64,000 nt of DNA from Hallella seregens ATCC 51272. Its GTDB lineage: Bacteria; Bacteroidota; Bacteroidia; Bacteroidales; Bacteroidaceae. The stretch lies in contig NZ_KI912452.1 in assembly GCF_000518545.1 (NCBI RefSeq), forward strand, positions 68,729 to 132,728, given 5' to 3'. The position numbers were made by a program, and so were the translations under genes. The first letter of the stretch is position 1. Each line of letters opens with the position of its first letter. The notes below the pieces were generated by a model. The model worked only from the letters and a program-made list of their open reading frames with translations, was not told the DNA's origin and made no database searches. Positions 8,137-14,625 of the stretch are shown here, in pieces.

Positions 8137-9580
8137 AAAACGTCAGTTTAAAGGTTGTGCCGCGGCCGGGCGCACTCTCCACGCTCACCTCTCCGCCAAA
8201 CTTCTCCATCATGCTGCGCACGTAGTAGAGCCCCAGTCCGTAGCCCTTCACGTTGTGCCGGTTTCCCTGCGGCACGCGGTAGAACTTGTCAAAGACGTAG
8301 GGCAGGTGCCCGGCGTCTATGCCGATGCCCTGGTCATGCACGGTTATCGTGGCGCCGCCGCCGTTGCCGGGCCGTGCCGTCACCACGATGCGGGCCCGTC
8401 CCTCGCTGTATTTCACGGCATTGTCGAGCAGGTTTCCGATGACGTTGGCCAGATGTGCGCGGTCGGCCCGCACGGTGACGCCCGGCGTTGCGTGCGTCTC
8501 GATGTCCACAGGCTTGCCCGCCTTGAGCTTCTGCTCCCTGACGAGCGGCGGCAACAACGCGCCAATGTCCACCGGTTCCATTGTGAGCTGCATGGTCTTG
8601 CGCCGCTCCATGCTCATCGAGAGTATCTGTTCCACGAGCCCACCGAGCCGCTGCAGCTGTTGCTGGCTGATGGCGAGATAGCGCCGCATACGGGCCGGGT
8701 CGCTGGCTGCATCGAAGTTGAGCAGTGCGTCGTTGGCCGCATAGGCCACGGCGATGGGCGTCTTCAGCTCGTGAGTCATGTTGTTGGTGAAGTCGGTCTT
8801 CATCTCGTCGAGCGTGCGCAGCTGCATCAGCGTGCGCACCAGATACCAGAACACGAGGGCCAGCACGAGCAGTATCACACCCGACGTGGCCAGAATGCCG
8901 GCCATCTGGCGCAGCACTCGCGGCCGGTAGGGCGGCAGGAACACCACGTAGCTCTGGCTCTTAGTGGCATCCATTTCAAAGCGGATGGTGTCGGCCCAGG
9001 TCTCATTGGCAGGGCCGAAGACGGCCAGCGTGTCGGTGATGACACGGGGTTTGCCGCGGTAAACGGTGTAGTGGTGGAGGTGGAGCAGCCGGTGGCTGGA
9101 GGCAATGCCCAGCGAGTCGAGGCGACGGGTGAGCAGACTGTCGAAGTAGGCGGCGTCGTTGGGCTGCATCGGGTCCAGGCCCGAGTGGATGCCTTGCTGC
9201 ATGTAAAGGCCAAACTGCATCATGTTGTGCGCGTCACGGAGCATGGTGGAGAACTTGAGATAGGGCAGCACAGCCATGACGCCGGCCCCGCCCATCTGGA
9301 TCGTCTTCACGTCGCTCGACACGGTGGACCGTCCCGAATGGCTGTCCACGTGGATGCTCACGTCCGTCCGTTCGTGCTCTGCGTCCTTGCGTTGGCGCAG
9401 CACTTGGATGCGGTGTATCATCTCGTCGTAGTCGGCCACGCGCACGGCCTCGCGCGCGTCGCTGCGTGCACGGGCCTCCATGCTGTGGTAGAGGTCGAGC
9501 AGCCAGTAGCCCTGATAGCCAAGGATGGCGGTCAGCACCACCATCACCAGCACCACAATGTATTTCATTGGGAGTCTCAT
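8129..9580 (-). CDS. Sensor histidine kinase, RprX-like
   Basis: The product (483 residues from this start) is a membrane-bound kinase. A first membrane segment lies at the N-terminus (YIVVLVMVVLTAILGY), a periplasmic sensor region of about 200 residues follows, and a second segment ATSGVILLVLALVFWYLV leads into the HisKA domain. The phosphorylated His is about residue 270 in MTHELKTPIA. The ATPase domain shows the N box (NLLDNAVKYS), the G1 box (DQGIGID) and the G2 box (GYGLGLYYV). The open frame reaches 9619, but a TAAATTTG -7 box at 9586-9593 excludes that start; ATG 9580 or 9568 fits. It is co-transcribed with the response regulator. Confidence 0.92.
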   Translation of the reverse strand: MRLPMKYIVVLVMVVLTAILGYQGYWLLDLYHSMEARARSDAREAVRVADYDEMIHRIQVLRQRKDAEHERTDVSIHVDSHSGRSTVSSDVKTIQMGGAGVMAVLPYLKFSTMLRDAHNMMQFGLYMQQGIHSGLDPMQPNDAAYFDSLLTRRLDSLGIASSHRLLHLHHYTVYRGKPRVITDTLAVFGPANETWADTIRFEMDATKSQSYVVFLPPYRPRVLRQMAGILATSGVILLVLALVFWYLVRTLMQLRTLDEMKTDFTNNMTHELKTPIAVAYAANDALLNFDAASDPARMRRYLAISQQQLQRLGGLVEQILSMSMERRKTMQLTMEPVDIGALLPPLVREQKLKAGKPVDIETHATPGVTVRADRAHLANVIGNLLDNAVKYSEGRARIVVTARPGNGGGATITVHDQGIGIDAGHLPYVFDKFYRVPQGNRHNVKGYGLGLYYVRSMMEKFGGEVSVESAPGRGTTFKLTFYE

Positions 9581-9713
9581 CGTTGCAAATTTACGGTTTT
9601 TAGACGTAACCCGACGCAAACGATAAGACTAAATAACACTCGCATTAAGCCTGTATAAGCCGTGGCGGACAGCCGTTTGTCGGTTTTTTGCTACCTTTGC
9701 CGCAGCTTAAAAC

Positions 9714-11795
9714 ATGACAGAAATGAAACAGATGATTCTCTCGGCCGCCCTGCTTGCGGTGGCCGCCAACGTTTGGGGGCAGCAATCCGACTCGCTGCGC
9801 ATGGACAGTGTGGTGCGTAGTCTGCCAGAGGTGATGGTGCGGGGCGAGCGCCCGGTGGTGCGCGTCGACGGCTCGCGGCTGGTCTACGACATGCCCCGGC
9901 TGGTGGAGAAGCGCGCGGTGGACGATGCCTACGCCGCCCTGCAACTGTTGCCCGGCGTGGCCGAGACGGACGGAAGGCTCACGCTGGGCTCCCAGCCCGT
10001 CACGCTTGTCATCGACGGAAAGGTCTCCACGCTCGATGCCGCGCAGGTGGCTCAACTGCTTCGCGCGCTGCCGGCCAGCCGTGTGGCCCGTGCCGAAGTG
10101 ATGTACACGGCACCGGCCCGCATGCAGGTACGCGGGGCCGTCATCAACGTGGTGCTGCGCCAGGCCGCCGCCGGGGAGCCGCTGCAAGGCGAGGCCAACC
10201 TGGCCTGGAACCAGAAACACGAGGCCCGGTTCGGCGAGCGCGCCACCTTATTATATAGTAACGGCCCGCTGTCGGTCGATGCGATGTACAAGCACAGCCA
10301 TGGCAACGTCTACACGCGCACCGACGAAACGTCGCACCACACGCTGGCCGACGGCTCCGTGCACGACATGGACACCCACCAGCAGATGCGTGGCGACGGC
10401 CCCACCCACGACTACAGGCTGGGCGTGGACTGGCGGCCGGCCGCGGGCCATCTGCTCAGTCTGGTCTACACCGGCCAGTACGACCGGGACCGCACCCGCC
10501 AGACCATCTCGGGCAATGTGGACGGCCGCACGCAGATAGACGGCCACACGTGGCTACACAACCTGCGCACCGACTATGCGGCACCCTTTGGACTGCGGCT
10601 CGGGGCCGACCTCACGTGGTATCGCAACCCCGAGACACAGACCCTCGCCAGCACGCTGCCCACCGGGTCGCTGCGCTATGTGGTGGACAACAGCCAGCGC
10701 ATCTTCCGCTCCAAGTTCTTTCTGTCGCAGGAGCATCGGCTGGGCCGTGGCTGGTCGCTGAACTATGGCGCCATCTATATGGGCAGCAGCAACCGCAGCC
10801 GCCAGCTGTATGCCGAGACGATGCAGACCGCCGGACCCCGCCCCGCCTCGTCGGAAACGCATCAGCAAGAGGACGACCTGAACCTCTATGCGGGCTTCAG
10901 CAAGACCTTCGTCGGGCATCTGTCGATGGAGGCTTCTGCCGCTGCATCTTATTACCATTCGGTGGCCTGGCACCGGTGGAACCTCTTCCCCACACTCACG
11001 CTCACGTGGGCTCCCAAGGCGGGAAACATGGTGCAGCTGGGGTTAAGCTGCGATCGCCGCTACCCGGACTATTGGACTCTCACCAATTTCACCACCTACA
11101 GCAACGGCGGCTACAATGAGGTGACGGGCAATCCGGGCCTCCGACCCACGTCCAAATACCGGTTGCAGCTGGTCGGACTGCTGCATGGCAAGTATCAGTT
11201 GGTGGCTTGGTTCCACCACACCGACGACTATTTCACGCAGACTCCCTACCAGCGTCGCGACCGTCTCACCGTGAGCTATCAGTATCAGAACTTCGACTTC
11301 CAGCAGCAGGCGGGCTTCCAAGCCTCGGCGCCGGTGCGGCCCTGGCGGTGGCTCGACGTGCGGGCCACGCTCATTGGAGTGTGGATGCGCGACAAGAACT
11401 CGGCTTTCTACGACATACCTTTCGACCGCAGGATGGCCTACGTCATGGCGCGACTCAACAACACAGTTACCCTCTCCACGCGGCCGGACATCACGCTTTC
11501 GGCCGATGGCATGATTCGGTCGCGTGCCATCCAGGCCACCTACGACCTGCCGGGATCGGGCACTGTGGATCTCAGCGTGCGGTGGCGGTGGTGGAACAAG
11601 CGGGCGGTGGTGCGACTGTTCTGCACCGATTTGTTCGAGACGGGCGGCATCAATCCGCGCATTGACTACCGCGGGCAGCAGCTGCGCATGGCTTTTGCAC
11701 GATACCGTGAGGTGGGGCTGTCGTTCACCTACCGGTTTGGCGGATATACGGAGAAAAAGCGAGAGGAGGTCGATACCAGCCGGTTTGGACAGTGA
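9714..11795 (+). CDS. TonB-dependent receptor-like outer membrane beta-barrel protein
   Basis: The 693-residue product has a signal peptide (MILSAALLAVAANVWGQ), a plug-like domain at about residues 35-150 (VVRVDGSRLVYDMP, LQLLPGV, VTLVIDGKV) and a long barrel region rich in alternating aromatic and polar residues. It belongs with the outer-membrane beta-barrel family common in Bacteroidota (CirA-like, large barrel after a short plug). There is no N-terminal carboxypeptidase-regulatory repeat and no SusD partner. The ligand is unknown. It is divergent from the sensor kinase gene with 133 bases between the starts, suggesting control by that two-component pair. A TACCTTTG -7 box lies at 9692-9699. 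ATG 9723 is an alternative start. Confidence 0.85.
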   Translation: MTEMKQMILSAALLAVAANVWGQQSDSLRMDSVVRSLPEVMVRGERPVVRVDGSRLVYDMPRLVEKRAVDDAYAALQLLPGVAETDGRLTLGSQPVTLVIDGKVSTLDAAQVAQLLRALPASRVARAEVMYTAPARMQVRGAVINVVLRQAAAGEPLQGEANLAWNQKHEARFGERATLLYSNGPLSVDAMYKHSHGNVYTRTDETSHHTLADGSVHDMDTHQQMRGDGPTHDYRLGVDWRPAAGHLLSLVYTGQYDRDRTRQTISGNVDGRTQIDGHTWLHNLRTDYAAPFGLRLGADLTWYRNPETQTLASTLPTGSLRYVVDNSQRIFRSKFFLSQEHRLGRGWSLNYGAIYMGSSNRSRQLYAETMQTAGPRPASSETHQQEDDLNLYAGFSKTFVGHLSMEASAAASYYHSVAWHRWNLFPTLTLTWAPKAGNMVQLGLSCDRRYPDYWTLTNFTTYSNGGYNEVTGNPGLRPTSKYRLQLVGLLHGKYQLVAWFHHTDDYFTQTPYQRRDRLTVSYQYQNFDFQQQAGFQASAPVRPWRWLDVRATLIGVWMRDKNSAFYDIPFDRRMAYVMARLNNTVTLSTRPDITLSADGMIRSRAIQATYDLPGSGTVDLSVRWRWWNKRAVVRLFCTDLFETGGINPRIDYRGQQLRMAFARYREVGLSFTYRFGGYTEKKREEVDTSRFGQ

Positions 11796-11799
11796 GTGC

Positions 11800-11830
11800 A
11801 ATTCAAAATTCAGAATTCAAAATTCAAAAT
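11800..11830 (+). repeat. 31-nt repeat, copy 1
   Basis: This AT-rich 31-nt sequence, starting AATTCAAAATTCAG, is built from ATTCAAA/ATTCAGA subunits. It starts 4 nt after the stop codon of the barrel gene, in the same orientation. Three further exact copies occur in the window. Confidence 0.85.
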
Positions 11831-11858
11831 TATTCCTGCCATACCGTAAGCATTGCTC

Positions 11859-12060
11859 AATTCAAAATTCAGAATTCAAAATTCAAAATGGGCGACGGGG
11901 GTTAATCTGCCATTCGCCACTCGTCATTACTGGCACTGTTTGTTAGGCTATTATAGGACAAATAGGATGATATAGGAGGTGCTTGTAGGGGCCGGCCTCT
12001 ATGCCGGCCCGCCAATCACCGGCTATGTAGAAACATGTTGTTATGTTGTTCTGTCTAAAA
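11859..12060 (+). repeat. 202-bp intergenic module, copy A
   Basis: The module opens with an exact 31-nt repeat (11859-11889), has a central hairpin (gggccggc at 11989-11996 with gccggccc at 12003-12010) and ends with ctgtctaaaa. By direct comparison it differs from the reverse complement of 37176-37377 at 14 of 202 positions, without gaps. No ORF is conserved between the copies. Confidence 0.85.
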
Positions 12061-12265
12061 TTCACCGCGCGAGCCATGTGTTTTATCTATTGTTCTGTCT
12101 AAAACCCATTGCGCGAGCCATGTGTTTGATTTGTTGTTCTGTCTAAAACCCACCGCGCGAGCTATATGTCCAGTCTGTTGTTCTGTCTAAAAACCCCATG
12201 TTTCAGTCTGAAATACACGGTTGTTTTGTCTAAAAAACTCGCGGTTGCTTCTGTCTAAAAACGGG
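12046..12265 (+). repeat. 44-bp tandem array around CTGTCTAAAA
   Basis: The core ctgtctaaaa starts at 12051, 12095, 12139 and 12183, exactly 44 bases apart, then degenerates (near 12226 and at 12251). The first three units also share most of the sequence cgcgcgagccatgtg. There is no unique-spacer structure, so it is not a CRISPR array. Confidence 0.8.
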
Positions 12266-12324
12266 GATGGCACGATGAAACACCGGGTCTCGCGTTGCGA
12301 AACCGCTTGTTTCATCGTGCCATC
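12266..12324. terminator. Long hairpin between convergent genes
   Basis: A perfect 17-bp stem (12266-12282 with 12308-12324) encloses 25 nt that themselves form a near-palindrome (gtctcgc/gcgaaac). It could end transcripts of either convergent gene, but no T-tract follows on either strand. Confidence 0.5.
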
Positions 12325-12412
12325 ACGGCGTAATCGTGCTGCGTTCAGCCCTTTTTCGTGGGCCCGTCACGGCGTAAACGACGGCCGATAAGGCCGTAAT
12401 CGCGGCGGGGGC
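12325..12412. repeat. 22-bp-periodic array, locus A
   Basis: Four consecutive 22-base units begin acggcgtaatcg, agccctttttcg, acggcgtaaacg and aggccgtaatcg. The period and sequence match arrays at 37038-37107, 47857-47966, 59280-59367 and near 63808. Confidence 0.7.
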
Positions 12413-12483
12413 TACGGTTGCCCGTCGGTCGACGGCGGCGCAGCACGCTCAATGATTCTTTGAAATCGCTGTCGATCAGCGGC

Positions 12484-12855
12484 TTAGAGCCACTCCGACT
12501 TCCACAGTCCGTGCAGGTTGCAATACTCTCGGGCGTAGGCCTTCGGCGCGTCGGTCTTGAACTCTGCCACTGGTTTGTCGTTAGGAGTGAGGTATTTGCG
12601 CAGCACCTCCGTCTCGGTAACCAGCTCAATCCACTGGATGGAGTGAGCCTCGGTCATGGGATGTTCCACAGAGCCCACGGTCACACGGTAGCCGCCCTCC
12701 ACTCTTTCCAGCACGGGAACGTGCTTCTCGGTGGCTGCGTCGGTGGAGTTCTCGTTCATCAGTTTCCACTCTCCGGCCAGCTCGCCATCGTCTGCATTCA
12801 ACACTTCGACCAGGCTGCCTGTGGCAGCATGCTTGTAAATTTCGTTTGTTTTCAT
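12484..12855 (-). CDS. Superoxide reductase (desulfoferrodoxin family, no centre I)
   Basis: The 123-residue product reduces superoxide to hydrogen peroxide at a mononuclear iron site, an oxygen defence of anaerobes. All five iron ligands of centre II can be placed: His45 in EKHVPV, His65 in EHPMTE, His71, and Cys112 with His115 in YCNLHGLW. Glu43-Lys44 supply the catalytic charged pair. The N-terminal 35 residues keep the desulforedoxin shape (IYKHAATGSLVEVL, GELAGEWKLM), but all four cysteines that bind centre I are replaced. It thus resembles the class III, Treponema-type enzymes. The gene is single and has a good promoter. Its 3' end faces the repeat region. Confidence 0.92.
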   Translation of the reverse strand: MKTNEIYKHAATGSLVEVLNADDGELAGEWKLMNENSTDAATEKHVPVLERVEGGYRVTVGSVEHPMTEAHSIQWIELVTETEVLRKYLTPNDKPVAEFKTDAPKAYAREYCNLHGLWKSEWL

Positions 12856-12897
12856 TCTTGTTACAATCTTGTTCTAATGGTTCATGATGTTCAATTG

Positions 12898-12928
12898 CAA
12901 AGTTAAGACATTAATTTGAAAGGCGCAA
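12898..12928 (-). promoter_or_regulatory. Superoxide reductase promoter
   Basis: On the minus strand TTG at 12926-12928 precedes TAACTTTG at 12898-12905 with a 20-base spacer. The predicted start site lies about 35 bases before the ATG. Confidence 0.6.
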
Positions 12929-13083
12929 GGCTTCTGGTGTAATAATTACAAAAAAGAAGAAAACCCCTCTCCTGCATGCGGTTGCCGTGGCCCGGGGGCA
13001 TCAAAAATTGCATAAAAGGCCGGCCGGCCGCACAGATTCTCGATTATAATCGCTAACTTTGCAATACCAAACACAGAAAAAAG

Positions 13084-14574
13084 ATGGAACAGAATTTGCT
13101 GATTTACAATACGCTCAGCCGGAGCAAAGAGCTCTTCAAGCCGCTGCACGCCCCCCATGTGGGCATGTATGTGTGCGGCCCCACCGTCTATGGCGACCCG
13201 CATCTGGGCCACGCCCGTCCGGCCATCACGTTCGATGTGCTCTTCCGCTACCTCAGACACTTGGGCTACAAGGTGCGCTACGTGCGCAATATCACCGATG
13301 TGGGCCACCTGGAGCACGATGCCGATGAGGGCGACGACAAGATAGAGAAGAAGGCTCGGCTGGAACAACTGGAGCCCATGGAGATAGCCCAGCACTACGC
13401 CAACCGCTACCACAAGGCCATGGAACGGCTGGGCGTGCTGCCCCCCAGCATAGAGCCGCGGGCCACCGGCCACATCATCGAGCAGGAAGAGCTGGTGAAA
13501 CAGATTCTGGCCAACGGCTACGCCTACGAGAGCAACGGCTCCATCTACTTCGACGTGGAGCGGTACGACCGCGACCATAAGTACGGCATCCTCTCGGGTC
13601 GAAACCTTACCGACATCATCAACAACAGTCGCGAGCTGGCCGGCACGGGCGAGAAACGCAACCAAGCCGACTTTGCCCTGTGGAAGAAGGCCCAGCCCGG
13701 GCACATCATGCGCTGGCCCAGCCCCTGGGGTGCAGGCTTTCCCGGCTGGCACTGCGAGTGCACGGCCATGGGCCGCAAGTACCTGGGCGACCACTTCGAC
13801 ATCCATGGCGGCGGCATGGACCTGGTGTTCCCGCACCACGAGTGCGAGATTGCACAGGCCGTGGCCAGCCAGGGCGACCAGATGGTGCGCTACTGGATGC
13901 ACAATAATATGATTACCATCAACGGCCAAAAGATGGGCAAATCGCTCGGCAACTTCATCACGCTGGAGCAGTTTTTCCAGGGCAGCCATCCGTCGTTGGA
14001 GCAGGCCTACACGCCCATGACTATCCGTTTCTTCATCCTCTCGGCCCACTATCGCGGCACGGTCGACTTCTCCAACGATGCCCTCAAGGCCGCGCAGAAA
14101 GGCTACGAGCGGCTCATGAACGGCCTGTCCGACCTGGAACGCATCCAGCCCGCCAAGGGCTCGCAGCCCGAGGTGGCCCGGTTTGTGGGTGCCCTGCGCC
14201 AGCGACTCTACGACGCGATGAACGACGACTTGCAGACACCGCTGGTCATCAGTGGGCTTTTCGAGGCTTGTCACCTCATCAACACGCTCATCGACCACAA
14301 GGCCAAAATATCGGCCGACGACCTGCAAGCCCTTTCCGACACGATGCACACCTTTGCTTTCGACCTGCTGGGGCTGAGCAACGAGAAAGGACAGACGGGC
14401 GAAGCCCGCGAGGAGGCCTACGGCAAGGTGGTGGAGATGGTGCTCCGGCTGCGACAGCAGGCCAAGGAAGCCAAGGACTGGGCCACGAGCGACCAGATTC
14501 GCGACGCCCTCGCCGAGGCCGGCTTCGAGGTGAAAGACACCAAGGACGGTGCCACCTGGAAGCTCAACAGGTAA
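13084..14574 (+). CDS. cysS: Cysteinyl-tRNA synthetase
   Basis: The 496-residue enzyme charges tRNA-Cys. It shows the class I signature in [17 protein letters not shown], the zinc-binding cysteines in [10 protein letters not shown] and HHECEIAQ, and the second signature as KMGKSLGN, a common variant of KMSKS in this phylum. Length and order agree with the family. The C-terminal anticodon-binding region ends [25 protein letters not shown] -7 box lies at 13054-13061. The gene is monocistronic and ends at a perfect hairpin that also serves the opposing GH43 gene. Confidence 0.98.
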   Translation: MEQNLLIYNTLSRSKELFKPLHAPHVGMYVCGPTVYGDPHLGHARPAITFDVLFRYLRHLGYKVRYVRNITDVGHLEHDADEGDDKIEKKARLEQLEPMEIAQHYANRYHKAMERLGVLPPSIEPRATGHIIEQEELVKQILANGYAYESNGSIYFDVERYDRDHKYGILSGRNLTDIINNSRELAGTGEKRNQADFALWKKAQPGHIMRWPSPWGAGFPGWHCECTAMGRKYLGDHFDIHGGGMDLVFPHHECEIAQAVASQGDQMVRYWMHNNMITINGQKMGKSLGNFITLEQFFQGSHPSLEQAYTPMTIRFFILSAHYRGTVDFSNDALKAAQKGYERLMNGLSDLERIQPAKGSQPEVARFVGALRQRLYDAMNDDLQTPLVISGLFEACHLINTLIDHKAKISADDLQALSDTMHTFAFDLLGLSNEKGQTGEAREEAYGKVVEMVLRLRQQAKEAKDWATSDQIRDALAEAGFEVKDTKDGATWKLNR

Positions 14575-14578
14575 AAAA

Positions 14579-14615
14579 ATTGCTCCCCCATAAGCCGTGC
14601 TTATGGGGGAGCAAT
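14579..14615. terminator. Bidirectional terminator, cysS and GH43
   Basis: A perfect 17-bp stem (14579-14595 with 14599-14615) with a 3-nt loop begins 5 bases after the cysS stop and 10 bases from the GH43 stop on the other strand. A run of A on the left gives a T-tract for minus-strand transcripts. Confidence 0.9.
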
Positions 14616-14625
14616 ACGTTTATTC

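Larger units (their letters stand above)
11796..12483. other. Large intergenic region made of layered repeats
   Basis: The 688 bases between two convergent genes contain no credible gene. From left to right they hold two exact copies of a 31-nt AT-rich sequence, a 202-bp module shared in inverted orientation with 37176-37377, a 44-bp-periodic tandem array, a long hairpin (12266-12324) and a 22-bp-periodic array (12325-12412). Each is listed separately. Confidence 0.8.

Noticed and set aside
8155-9658. Long plus-strand open frames opposite the sensor kinase
   Set aside because: They are shadows produced by the high GC content of the real gene. Codon pattern, motifs and promoter support the minus strand.
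12046-12265. CRISPR array
   Set aside because: The 44-base units are similar along most of their length and have no unique spacers, no cas genes lie near, and the repeats decay quickly.
13159-13990. KMGKS instead of KMSKS in CysS as a defect
   Set aside because: This variant is common in cysteinyl-tRNA synthetases of the phylum and all other motifs are intact.
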